A program made the translations under genes and the position numbers. Positions 34,027-44,557 of a stretch of DNA of 64,000 bases are shown piece after piece; position 1 is the stretch's first letter; each line of letters begins with the position of its first letter. Origin of the DNA: Parastagonospora avenae f. sp. tritici 18332-5 (lineage: Eukaryota > Ascomycota > Dothideomycetes > Pleosporales > Phaeosphaeriaceae); NCBI GenBank assembly GCA_022559985.1, contig JAFJTR010000001.1:124001-188000 (forward strand), read 5' to 3'. Below the pieces are notes generated by a model. The model searched no databases. It saw only the letters and a program-made list of their open reading frames with translations, and was not told the origin of the DNA.

Positions 34027-35136
34027 ATGGAAAGCGACGCGCCCACCGGGGATAGCCTGTTGCCAGGGCTTCTACGACTACCGGACGAACTCTCAATCAA
34101 GATGGTTTCCTCGCTCAGCATTCTCGACCTCCGACGCCTCGCCAAAGTCAACAAACAGCTCTCTTCCTTCGTCGGCAGCTACCTCACACGGCATCGATAC
34201 AATGTCGGCATCCTGAGGTTACCGGATGAGCTCCTCCTTGAAATTGCTCAACATCTGAGCATGCAAGCAGATCGCAGTCGCTTCGCCCAAGCCAGTCTAA
34301 AGTTCTACCCCATGATCATGAAATATCTAGTTCGCTACGATATACAACACAACGATAGTAGTCTCTTGATGTACGCAGCTGAGTGGAACCTCATGAACAT
34401 GGCACGGAAGATCTTGAATCTTGGAGGAGACATTCATACCCACAGTGGCTCTGACCATCGTTTTAAAGGCCTTTGTGCGCGCCCACTTTCGAACGCGGCG
34501 TACTTTTGACACAAGCAAATGGTTGGCTTCCCTCTGGAAGCTGGAGCTGTTGAACTCGTCGACGTAGTTCGCCTTGCTCTCGAACTTGCCATCGCAAACG
34601 GGCATGAGCAGATAGCCATTCGACTTTCGCAAGAGCTGCTAGCAGACGCCATGATTTTTAAGGGCGGATATGTGTTGCTTCAATTGGCCTGCGAGGCCAG
34701 ATTGGCCAACTTGGTCAGATTCCTACTCAGGCGCGGATATCAGCGACGCGCACCCACCGAAATTACACGAGACTACAGCATGCATCTCCATCGTCTCATT
34801 GCCAAGGACTCTGCCGGAAGCGGCTATGTCAAGTGCGGCTCGCACGATGAGGTGTATCAAATTGCTATCATGCTTCTCCAGCACAGGGCGGACCCAGATA
34901 CACGTAGAGAAGGGTCCCGCGGCGTGTTTGTAAGCACTCAGCGACTTGCGTGTAGACATTCTGATCCTCGGGTGAGGAATATGCTGTCTAGAGCTTGGGC
35001 TACACATACACCAAGATGCAAAGCAGCACACTTACAAATTGGGCACTCCCGTTTAAACCCAGCCGCGAGAAGCTTCTGTGGCGGCCCTCCGCTTTCATTG
35101 AGCAGCCTCGGACCGCCACATTGTGGGCCTATCTGA
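34027..35136 (+). pseudogene. F-box/ankyrin-like protein, copy 1, interrupted by in-frame TGA
   Basis: First of three tandem paralogues. The frame starts at ATG and contains two F-box-like motifs, LLRLPDELSIKMVSSLSILD (about 15-34) and LRLPDELLLEIAQHLSM (about 60-76), each followed by the typical RF/RR-A-x-x-N or A-x-x-S helix. LMYAAEWNLMNMARKILNLG is the start of ankyrin-like repeats. The frame stops at TGA (34507-34509) after LSNAAYF, exactly where copy 3 has AAYYGHSEIVSLLLAAG. It then continues in the same frame with HKQMVGFPLEAGAVELVD, further ankyrin-like helices and IAIMLLQHRADPD, which is shared with copy 3. A single nonsense change in a repeat glycine codon explains this. The C-terminal 40 residues look unrelated to the paralogues. 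Probably a recent pseudogene, unless the stop is read through. Confidence 0.75.
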
Positions 35137-35510
35137 GTCGCGGATGGCATACGCCAACGACATGGAGGATGAGTAGGTGGCGTTTGATGGGGGATCATAC
35201 CAGGACATATACGCTGAGAACAACAAGGTGCACATGTCAGCCTGTGCTTGTCTGGTGGCTATTTTGCAAATGACGAGAGCCGAGATGGTGAAAGACTGTT
35301 TCGACGGGGACCAAAAGTCAGTCATAACTACACTAGTGGTTGAGCTATGAGAGCTTGGGGTACTCACGTGAATAGTGAAACTGACCTGCAATACAAAGGC
35401 GATAGCCTCTCTCCCCATGATCTTTATCTTATCGTCCACTGACGTTCGCGCTTCCACTCAGCTCCCGCTTCGTCCGCCTCACATCACCCAACCTCAACTA
35501 AACCAAAAGC
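35137..35510. other. spacer between array copies 1 and 2
   Basis: 374 bp. One plus-strand frame here (starting within the end of copy 1 with SESRMAYANDMEDE) looks partly coding but is broken by a stop, so decayed 3' sequence of copy 1 may extend into this spacer. Confidence 0.4.
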
Positions 35511-36479
35511 ATGACGACCATGGATGCTGCCCTCATGTCCAAGCTGCTCCAGCTGCCCAACGAGCTTTTACTCGAGGTAGCTGTTCGACTGGCTACTACT
35601 GAGCTTCGTATCTTCAGCCAAGTTAACCATCAGCTGCACGCCTTCGTCATTGACTTTCTCGCTCGATACCGACACGACGCTGCCATATTGCGACTTCCAG
35701 CCAATACTCTCCACAATATCATCTATCAGCAACTGGATGACGACCAGGACACCCGCCGCTGTTTTGCACAAACAAGCCAGAAGCTTTACTCCGCCGTAAT
35801 GAGCTTAGTTATCCGATATGACATTGAGCACAACCAGAACAGCATGCTGAATCACGCGGCCACGAACAACCACGAGCATATTGTTAGGAAGGTAATTCGA
35901 CTTGGCGGCGATGTAAATACTGGTTGCGAGGAACCTGAAGTCAATCAACGTATTATTGCGAGTGCCGGTGGAGAAACGATATGCTATACCCCGCTCATGC
36001 GGGCAGCTGTCAACGGCCATGTGGAGATGCTGCATTTGCTCCTAGCAGTTGATGTTGACGGGATTCAATGGGGCCTCATCGCAGCCATGCTGGCGCGCCA
36101 GAAACGCAGCATACTCGTCCTTTCATACCGGATCACTCTCGAAGACATGTACGAGATTCTTCGATGGACATGCTGGACAAAGATGCTCAGCTCCTACCGA
36201 TACTTTGTAGCCCACGGGCCCGAGAACAAGCGAGTTAGACATATGCGTAGCGCGGCACTACTCAGCATCATGCTCAACTGCGCCTCCAAGGATGATTTTG
36301 TAAAGCGGAAATTAGACGAAAATAATTTTCAGTGTGCGGCAATACTACTCGAATATGGAGCAGATCCTGATTACTGCTATAATACAGAACTTTCGGAACA
36401 GCACTTAACGACACGGCATTATGCGGCTAAGAATCCGGATCCGCGCAGGAATACCCGAATGTCTATGATGTATAAATAG
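35511..36479 (+). CDS. F-box/ankyrin-like protein, copy 2 (intact)
   Basis: Uninterrupted single exon of 322 residues. Two F-box-like motifs are visible: LLQLPNELLLEVAVRL with ELRIFSQVNHQLHAFV (about 11-45), and LRLPANTLHNIIYQQL with RRCFAQTSQKLYSAVM (about 62-100). Ankyrin-like helices follow: MLNHAATNNHEHIVRKVIRLGGDVN (about 118-142), TPLMRAAVNGHVEMLHLLLAVDVD (about 163-187) and CAAILLEYGADPDY near the end. By family knowledge the F-box recruits Skp1 to form an SCF ubiquitin ligase and ankyrin repeats bind substrate. That these divergent motifs do so here is inference. It is the only copy of the local array with an unbroken frame. A second ATG lies three codons in. Confidence 0.82.
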   Translation: MTTMDAALMSKLLQLPNELLLEVAVRLATTELRIFSQVNHQLHAFVIDFLARYRHDAAILRLPANTLHNIIYQQLDDDQDTRRCFAQTSQKLYSAVMSLVIRYDIEHNQNSMLNHAATNNHEHIVRKVIRLGGDVNTGCEEPEVNQRIIASAGGETICYTPLMRAAVNGHVEMLHLLLAVDVDGIQWGLIAAMLARQKRSILVLSYRITLEDMYEILRWTCWTKMLSSYRYFVAHGPENKRVRHMRSAALLSIMLNCASKDDFVKRKLDENNFQCAAILLEYGADPDYCYNTELSEQHLTTRHYAAKNPDPRRNTRMSMMYK

Positions 36480-37405
36480 TGTGCTGCTGATATGAAAAAT
36501 GACAAGTCCCTGATATATCACTGAGTCTAGCTCTCTTTAGGGAAATGCACACATACCAACGCAATCAATCTTCGATTTTGTTTCTCGAGGGAAACGAATC
36601 TCGAGGAAACCCGCCTGAGACGACTCAGCCACCTCTCTTCTTTGTTACTTGCTTGAGAGACTTGATGGTTTATGGGGCTGAGATACCTCTCTATAACGCA
36701 CAACACACCTCCTTAGAAGAGCTCTTGGCATCCTTACCACTGCGCGCTAAGCCACGCGCTGAGATCAGAGGCGTGAAGACGCCAAGTTCGACTGCACGAC
36801 CTAGATACTTCCAGAACAGGTTCCCACAGGATATACTCGGGCAATATAGTAGGTATGGTCGAGTTAAAAACACACATGCAGAATTGATAGCAGCAAAATT
36901 TGTGCCGGTTCTGCACCTACACAACATTAGCTAATAGTCTCTAGGAGTATACTTATTTATAAGCATAGGAGAGCCTGAATGTATACGCACCTTTAAGATG
37001 TCCTACATGATTCTGTTAGGAATGTGTAAATATATATATAGGCTGCTTCTTCACCTCGTCCAGGTAGGTTCCAAGTCTTGTTCATAAGCTAGGATACACT
37101 AACCAGCCGTTCAAGAATGAAAGATGAAAGCCTCTACCCCAAAGTTCGTCATAGATCCACTACCGCTCGAGTCAACGTCTACACGTGCTCAGTGAGTACT
37201 CGAGGTCCGTGCAGTTTCTAGCGGTGAATGACAGTGCTCTCTCTCTATATTTATACTCTGCCTCTTGTGTACTCTGGCATCGACTCTTCCCAACGACTGG
37301 AGAGATCTTTCAACTTGAACGCTTCTCCTCAGCTTGAAATCCTCCTTATCCGGAGCTCATCTTGTCAACTCATCCGATCTCCAAAAGGTATTGGATCCTA
37401 TTCCA
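36480..37405. other. spacer between array copies 2 and 3
   Basis: About 925 bp. It holds a 129-codon frame (36545-36934) without recognised domains and AT-rich sequence with TATATATATA near 37029-37038. I see no convincing gene. Confidence 0.45.
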
Positions 37406-38825
37406 ATGGCCCGCTTACTCGAGCTACCGAATGAGCTTCTGATACAAATCTCTTCATCCCTGCCTACCACCGACCTTCAATTCCTGAGTCAAGCCAATCG
37501 ATGGCTGTACTCCTTCGTCAAAGACTACCTGAGCGGTTACCGATGCAACAAGGGATTGAATCGACTACCAGACAACGTCTTGCTCATCATCATTGACTAC
37601 CTGTTGCCTCGTATCGACTCTTCCGGAGATCTTACGCGGACGAGCCAGCGTTTCTTCGCGCTTGGCATGAACCAGTGGATCTTCCAAGACGTGAAAGAAA
37701 ATAGCAATCTTCTGAGTTATGCTACGGAACTCAACCTGATAACTATGGTGCGCAGGATGATAGCGATTGGCGGTGATGTGAACGCCGATACCTCATCATG
37801 TTTTTTCTTCGATTTGGAATGGAGGTATCGAAGACCTCTTACATTTGCAGCTTACTACGGTCACAGCGAAATCGTATCTTTACTACTAGCTGCTGGGACG
37901 AACCAATTAGTGTTTTCGGGCAGACCGCAACTCTACATGAGAGTACCGCTTTACTTTGCAATGTCCAGGGATCATGAGGAGACACCTTTGATACTTGCAC
38001 AGGACATCGAAGAAGTGGAGTGTCTCGGAAGTATATGGCCGGCCTATTTTCGAGCAAACACAGTCCTAGGCGCGGCCAGTGAGAAAGTCTATCTCGAGCT
38101 TGTTCGACACATCCTGAACCGTCCTGGAAGATACAAACGAACGTACAATCCGGGACCGCAGTACCGCTCTTTACCATGTGCTCTGGAACGGTATCTATCA
38201 ATGCGTACAGAGATTTACACAGCCGAAGATCTACGAGAAGGCTTATCAGATCGTCATACACCTCCTTCAGCACAAAGCAGATCCGGATATGGTCATCGAA
38301 ATGACAAGCCCTGGGCGCGAGGAGACATGTCGGGAGCTCGTTATAATCTATCCAGATCCGCGAGTGCGGGATTTGATATCAGCTTCGGACCTAGTTACCC
38401 ATCCACTAACAATTGAACGAACTGGCTATGTGTCGACCGCAGCTTTGATGGCTGATCTCTGGGGCTACCGTAGTGAGGACATGTCGTCACCCTGGGCCTA
38501 TTCCGAATCCGAAGTATCATCCGAGACTTCGAGCCAACCCTGCGATGAAGATGGGGAGGACGCTATCCCAGGGTTTACCAATAGAAATTTCGAAAACCCC
38601 AGATTGCATCTGTCACAATGCAGTGATGACGATGAGGAGTATGCCAGTTCTGAACATACCGACGGAAGTGACGAAGGATACGACGCCTGGATCGAAGAAC
38701 GCGCCGCTCTCGAGAAACAGCTGGATGTACTCGAGACTCCCTCCTTTGAGTCGTTGCCGCGAAAAGCCAAGGAGGCTCGAGACTTCTGGCTCAAGAAGCC
38801 AGGCAGTGTCGCGCTCTCGAACTAG
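37406..38825 (+). pseudogene. F-box/ankyrin-like protein, copy 3, frameshifted
   Basis: Third tandem paralogue. The first frame begins MARLLELPNELLIQISSSL (F-box-like motif 1) and continues with LNRLPDNVLLIIIDYLL (motif 2), LLSYATELNLITMVRRMIAI (ankyrin-like) and RPLTFAAYYGHSEIVSLLLA. It runs open to 38416, but similarity to copy 1 switches near 38215-38240 to the next frame, which reads EKAYQIVIHLLQHKADPD and YPDPRVRDLIS, as in copy 1. I tested the nearby GT and AG positions and found no intron of reasonable quality that restores phase, so a one-nucleotide indel (or sequencing error) is the simplest explanation. The second frame adds an acidic, Ser-rich C-terminal extension of about 130 residues (EDMSSPWAYSESEVSSETSS and further Asp/Glu runs) that copies 1 and 2 lack. 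Confidence 0.72.
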
Positions 38826-39708
38826 ATATGTGACGAAAGAGATTTCAATGGATTGGTATTAAGGCAACCATAACACTTTTTGCTCCTTGAGGATTCAAAC
38901 TGAACAGGAACCGGGGTAAAGGAATGGTGTAATAGGGTGTCGAGTATGTAAAAGGGTGGAATGCTGGAATGCTGGAAGATACATACTTTGACTCTATCTC
39001 TTGAGGATTTCCTGAATCGATGTTTCTGTAGAAGTATGACATTCGTCAAGCTGCAATAATGCATTCAAATCAACTCTTTGACGATATCTAGATTCTGACG
39101 AATACAATCTAAGCTCTCGCCGTCGGTGCAACGGCTACAAAGACAGAAGCACAGGATGAGAGCTTACCGAAAAACGCTTACTGCTGGCGGTCTCGATGAG
39201 AGCAACATGTATCGCCTCTTGCTGCGCTGCGATAGCGTCTGCTTTGTCCCGAAAGCGTACGTGGCATATGAGCGTTCGAGGTCTACATGAGGTGGGACAA
39301 TAGCACACATTCGATGATTGCTTGGGTCTTGCGAACGTAATGGAACACTTCCCGAACGACCACTGACCACATAATAAGACGTAGCTTCCTATGACATAAG
39401 CTAACCTGGATGCAGGAGACGGACCAGGACGAAAGTAGGAAGACAAATTTAGTGCACGGTGCACGATATGGCCGATCGTACTTCACCGTTCAATGATGGT
39501 CGACCGGTGTAAGTACTTAGGGAAGTACAACCTCCAACCGGGCTGCAAAGATACAGTACCTTCAGGTATTGGTATTCCTCCTGGCTGACATGTATCAGAT
39601 CAATCTACGACCGTCGACCACTCATCGCCTCCAAAGACGTCGCCGGAGCTTGATAGGATCTCAGCCCCAACACCACCTGTGTCTCGTCGTTGGATTAAGC
39701 TCCAGGCA

Positions 39709-40010
39709 TCAGCTTTTCAATGTCGAAGCACAGTAATTCGTCGATAGATCACATCCCACAAGTGGAACAAGGTCCACGCCACCGATCCCGTGGTCGAGCA
39801 GACAGTCGGACAAGTCACGGCGAGTAGAGATCCTGACATATGATTCGACAGCGCCAAAGAAACAGTCCTCCAGCACAATATGTCCATCCCGTTATTCACG
39901 AAAAGCAAGTCGCACGTGACGAATCTCTCGCCGCCGTACTTTTTGCCAGCCAGAGATAAGGAGCCAAGTGAGACGCGTAAGAAATCAACGTAACAAAGCG
40001 CGGACGAAAA
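39709..40010 (-). pseudogene. possible decayed ORF, retropepsin-like fold suspected
   Basis: On the minus strand one frame reads KYGGERFVTCDLLFVNNGMD-IL. A frame two bases away continues LEDCFFGAVESYVRIS and ends DLVPLVGCDLSTNYCAS before a stop. Together they look like one broken coding sequence. The pattern of a strand, D-(I/V)-L-L and a following F-F recalls the C-terminal part of retropepsin-like domains of fungal hypothetical proteins and retroelements. No catalytic D-S/T-G is visible. Weak evidence; the call may be a chance pattern. Confidence 0.22.
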
Positions 40011-42603
40011 TAATCGCAGGCAACCCCATGAAGCAGTTGCCTGAACGAAAAATGTACCGTGGAGCGGACATGTCGTCGAAGTTGGGCTCCTACCGCGCGC
40101 ACTCGTCATGCCTGATCCATGATCGAGATTCATGCGAACACCAACACATGAGGAAGCTATGACGCGGATGAGGCTCCAGCTGCATGAAAAACGGGTCGAC
40201 AATGCTGTTTGAATGCTGGGAGCTGCTTGTTTCGCAAATCATTCGCTAAACAAGCGAGTTCAAGACACCTATATCATGACTCATATCAAGGCGTTGGAAA
40301 AGCAAGTGCTGGCAACATGCAGGCCTGGTTCTATCGCGATCTCGAAGTGCGATGTGGTCCTGCATGAATGGTAGTGGCAGCTGACGCGATCATTTTGCCA
40401 GCTACTACGCGCCCATTTGGTGGTTGTTGCGGGTACCCAGTCGAGCTTGAGTTTCATTCGCAGGACGGGAGTGCGTTCTTGAGCAAATCGCTTTCTAGAA
40501 AAACTTACAGATAATGTGCTATGGCGGAACATTACGGAAAGTATGGGTCCGCCATAATCGGGGGTTTGCCACGACCATATACCTTCTGAGTTTTGGGGAC
40601 GGTGATTCGCGAAACAGAATGTCGCCAGCTCCGTTGAGTGACCATTGAGCCCGGATATTGCGCGTTCCTTGTGCCTATTTGTCCCCTGTGCTGAGGCGGT
40701 GCTCGCCACACATGGATGCTCGGCGTTTCATCAGTACATGGCCAAAGGCAATTTGTACAGATTGCATGTGATTCGAAGCGACTCGTCGTCTGTCGCATGC
40801 ACCGCCACACGTAACAGGCTGAAATTTGCGCTATCCAGTGTACGTCTCGGAGTAATCGAACAATTCGGTGAGCAGTGCATATTTTGGGAGCTGCATGATG
40901 CAGCTACCCAGCTTGCATGTGTCTTCAGTAGCGCTCAGCCTGCAGTCGTGGCAGAACTAACGTGTTGACCCGGCGAATCCGCAAAGCTGCAGCGCTGGAC
41001 CCGCTGCGACCGCACGATAGGGCTGGCAATACCGCGTGAGCTGATGCGTCATCGTTCGCCTGGGGGACGGTCGCTTTTTGAAGTTCCAAAGTTGACAGAT
41101 TTTGTCGCACGGAAGTAAATTCGGAGGCCAAGCCGTATATGCTTTCTTGTGACACTTTGCGCTTATTAGTTTTCTGCATAGACGTTGATCCAGTGCACAT
41201 CGGCTGGGGAGGCTGTTTCATGGATGCCGCCATGGATTCGCGTGCGGATCAGGCGAGCATGAGGAGTCATAAATATGCGGTGCGCAGAGGTATACGCATG
41301 GTGAGTTGTCTTTGATAGCGGAGTGGGTTATAGCGAAATCTTGGTGTCAAAAATGTATTGTGCGGCTTCGGTAGACCGTACTCCGCTCAGCCACAAGGAT
41401 AAGGGCCGAAGCAGATCCAATAGGGGTTGGGCAGCAGTCTCAAAATTCAAAATAATGTTGTGTGCCGAGAGATTACAAGCACAGTGTTGACGGGCAAGGG
41501 AAGGCATTGTGCGATCTGAGCGGACGCCATCATGCAGACCACGGAACACCTGCAGCGCTCTCGGCCAGTCAGATGGGCCGCGGAACCTGGTCGCGGCGGA
41601 GCCTTACTGCTTCTGGTAGAATTGATGTGAAGTTGAAGATCGGATCCTTGCATAGCGAACATTTGGTTTGTTATTGTTGTTCCCCGTCGAATCAAGTTGG
41701 TGCCGCGTGAGCGGGATGCAGCCGTAGTGGACCTACGGTACAGTACGATATGCCTTGGAAGAAGAGCGGTAGAGACGAGAAGTAGCGGTAAGTAGATCAA
41801 GTATAGCACACCACTCAAGCAGCAACTTGGGCGTCCTGTGAGACGGTGAAAATTTTTCACTGCTGGGAAATTAGGCTTCGTACTGGTGGGTGATGGGCGA
41901 AGCAGAGGGTTCAAGAGAGGCCCGCGCGAAACTGTGCGGCTCAATGTTGATAGCAGGGGCCATGTAGGCGAGCCGGCACGACGTTGAATGGTGGATTCCC
42001 GCTGTTTCGGATGGAAGTACTCGAGGCCAGCCGTGTGCCGCGTCGACGGTCTCTGTGTAGCGCTTGTGCTAGGCTCAGGATAGTACTCTTTGGGAGGGAA
42101 GTCAGTCCGAGCTGAGCAGAGATGAGTCGCTGTGGTGTTGGTTGGTACAGACGGGTTTGGTGTTCTGTCGGCAACCGACACGGACGCCACAGCCTTCCAT
42201 GTGGGAATATTGCCTGTGCTCGCAGCGGTGGTTGTCTTATGGCACCGGCGTACGGTGGGTCGCCTTTCTGCATGTCGCTGTCGCTGCAGCAGCGAATTGG
42301 AAGCTGTGCCCAAGCATGCCCCGGCGGTCGAACGGGAGGGTTGAGCGACCGAAGCATGTCTACAGGCTGTCTGCTGCGAGGCCGTGGAGGAGCAAACAAG
42401 GCCACGCTGCAATCAGTGAGCGCTGCGTTGACGAGCGGCGATACGACTCATACACATACCAGTACGTAGGAGTGTGGCACGGCTGTGCAAAGGGGACGTT
42501 GCGCAATGAGTATGGCTGGCGAGTGTATCTTCGGTACGGGTATATAGCGGGCCAATATTACCCACCGTAAATATGGCGAGTATACAGCCAGTCACGGGCA
42601 ACC

Positions 42604-42670
42604 CGCGCCTGCCTCTCTAGTCGTGCCAGGCAAGAGGGACTGCCTCGTCAGGCAGCAACAGGCAGGCGCG
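42604..42670. repeat. 11-bp perfect inverted repeat
   Basis: CGCGCCTGCCT at 42604-42614 is the exact reverse complement of AGGCAGGCGCG at 42660-42670. The 45-bp spacer contains two further AGGCA(A/G) half-sites. It could be a protein-binding palindrome or a weak hairpin; no element ends are apparent. Confidence 0.5.
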
Positions 42671-43291
42671 ATGCAGAGCCCCAATTGCAGAGGGCACAGA
42701 GAGTCATCGACGAAGAGCGGCAAGGCTGGAGGGCGAGAGGGTCGGAGGAGGTCCCAAATCCCAAAATAAGGGTAATATCAGGGAGGTACATGTCAATCTG
42801 ACGGAATGCGCTAGAGACCGGCTGGGGTCAGGGCTTCTTGGGCTGCAGTGGTGCCGTGGCTTGTGCATAGGCTCGTTTAGCGCAAGTGCACGTCCGCGCA
42901 CGGCTGAGGGCTCTCTCAAAAGCAGGCGGAGCCCGCCCGATGCCTTTTGCGGCACACTCGTCCCAACTTCACCATTACCAAGCGTCCAGACGTCACGTCT
43001 ACCATATCGACCCAGGATCCGTTCAGTCTGGATCCTTCTGGCATCAACTAGCATCCGAGAGCCTCCAACACCAAATGTGCAGCAGACAGACCCGGACCTT
43101 CCTCCTCTCTCCCTCCGCTGCCACACTACCACTCTCCCACGCCAGAACCCCAAGCGCGCGACGAACCCTCGGTTTGCACAGTCGACGGTGAGCAGGCACC
43201 GGCCTGGGCTCCTTCCTCCTCTTGAGTCACCTTCCGCCGACCCCACCGACACCACACGACGACGACGACGACGAACCCAAACATAGCGACC

Positions 43292-44557
43292 ATGTACGCA
43301 CCACAGTTCTCGCAACCACCGCCCCCGGGCTATGGAATGCCTGGCGACTTCCACCACCGCACCACGCCGCCCATCTCCCCCGGCCCCGGCGCAAACTACT
43401 ACTCGCCGCGACACGCGCCCCAGTTCGCCTCGCCCTCACCACGCACCAGCCCCAAGGTCCAGGGCTATGGTCACTCCCGCCGCGCATCGCACGCTGTGCC
43501 ACCGCAGTACTCGCACAGTGCATCGCGCGGCGTCTACGACAGCGGCATTCCCACGTCCCGCGCATACGCGACGCCGCGAGCCACTCCAGGCGCAACACCC
43601 GAATATGTAAGTGGTTTCGATTACAACTACGTCCGTCCAAGTAGGGCGAGCCGGCATCGCCGCGACTCAGACGCGCAACCTCTCAAGCGCTCCCATCGCG
43701 AGAGGAAGCGTCGCCCGTCGCAGTCGGCACCGTACGTCTACACCAAGGTCGTCTACGACGCGAATGGCTATGGGTACGAATGCGACTACGTGTACGACAA
43801 CTCGTATGACGAGTCTCCGCCGCCGCCGTACGAACAGTACGCTCGACACGCCAAGTATGGGGATGCTGATCGATATTACTATGATCAGGTCCCAATCTAT
43901 GATGAGCCCAAGACTGCCAGCCGTCCACGACGCGCCTCAGGTACCGGCCGCACGCAGCCCGCGACACCCAAGAAGCCTGCCGCAACCAAGCCCACGAACA
44001 AGGCCACCGAAGAGGACGCACGCCGCGCCGGCATTCCCGCCGGTTACTCCTACAAGAACTGGGACCCCAGCGAGGAACCCATCATGCTCCTCGGATCCGT
44101 CTTCGATGCCAACTCCCTCGGCAAGTGGATCTACGACTGGACCGTCTTCTACAACGGGCCCGCCACCCCCCTCGCCGAGATGGCCGGCGAACTATGGCTC
44201 CTCCTCATCCAACTAGCAGGCAAGGTCAAGAGGGCTGAAGAGACCATGCCCAAGATCCGCAAGAAGGAGAGCCACGAGATGGTTGAAGACTTCCTCGAGA
44301 GCGGCGAGCGTCTGTGGATCCGCTTCGCTAAGCTCCTCAAGGTCTGCGAAGACTACATGTGGAAGGCCGCTAAGAAAGAGAACGGCGAGAAGAAGCCCGT
44401 TTCCATGGGTAAGAACAGTGGTCGCGAGTTCGTCGACTCCATCTTCGGTCGCGACCGTGAGCTTGAGAAGACGGAGAAGCTCATGACCGGCATGCGTCTC
44501 TGGAGCATGCGCTTCGACGCCAACTGTGATGACATCCTCACTCACCCTACCGCTTAA
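43292..44557 (+). CDS. proline/tyrosine-rich protein with conserved C-terminal helical domain
   Basis: Single exon of 421 residues, start in the context ACCATGT. The first 250 residues are disordered, rich in Pro, Tyr, Ser and Arg (QFSQPPPPGYGMPG, a basic RSHRERKRRPSQS patch, and several Tyr-rich runs such as ANGYGYECDYVYDNSYD). The C-terminal 150 residues are well ordered and look conserved: AGYSYKNWDPSEEPIMLLGS, SLGKWIYDWTVFYNG, AEMAGELWLLLIQLAGKVKR, LWIRFAKLLKVCEDYM and a basic end before LTHPTA. This composition matches a Pezizomycotina family often mislabelled as vegetative cell wall protein; there is no signal peptide, so a cytoplasmic scaffold is more likely. Function unknown. It stands alone between two gene-poor stretches of about 4.5 kb. 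Confidence 0.88.
   Translation: MYAPQFSQPPPPGYGMPGDFHHRTTPPISPGPGANYYSPRHAPQFASPSPRTSPKVQGYGHSRRASHAVPPQYSHSASRGVYDSGIPTSRAYATPRATPGATPEYVSGFDYNYVRPSRASRHRRDSDAQPLKRSHRERKRRPSQSAPYVYTKVVYDANGYGYECDYVYDNSYDESPPPPYEQYARHAKYGDADRYYYDQVPIYDEPKTASRPRRASGTGRTQPATPKKPAATKPTNKATEEDARRAGIPAGYSYKNWDPSEEPIMLLGSVFDANSLGKWIYDWTVFYNGPATPLAEMAGELWLLLIQLAGKVKRAEETMPKIRKKESHEMVEDFLESGERLWIRFAKLLKVCEDYMWKAAKKENGEKKPVSMGKNSGREFVDSIFGRDRELEKTEKLMTGMRLWSMRFDANCDDILTHPTA

Larger units (their letters stand above)
38826..43291. other. gene-poor stretch, 4.5 kb
   Basis: No intact gene recognised. Long minus-strand frames at 41447-42412 and 42704-43414 are low-complexity and Arg/Ser-rich, and overlap G/C-biased DNA, so I do not accept them. 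A possible decayed frame lies at 39709-40010 (listed separately). An 11-bp inverted repeat lies at 42604-42614 and 42660-42670. The last 200 bp are C/T-rich, as in a long 5' leader. Confidence 0.5.

Noticed and set aside
36545..36934. 129-codon frame between array copies 2 and 3
   Set aside because: No similarity to the array members and no domain; kept as unassigned spacer.
38160..38230. Intron that would rescue copy 3 of the F-box/ankyrin array
   Set aside because: The GT sites at 38161, 38178 and 38191 and the AG sites ending at 38210, 38222 and 38228 all give the wrong phase for joining the two frames.
41447..42412. Minus-strand frame of 321 codons
   Set aside because: Rich in Arg, Ser, Thr and Pro with no domain and no conserved-looking block. 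It overlaps plausible frames on the other strand, as expected of biased GC composition.
42704..43414. Minus-strand frame of 236 codons
   Set aside because: Overlaps the start of the well-supported plus-strand gene at 43292 and is Arg/Gly-rich, so it is read as an antisense shadow.
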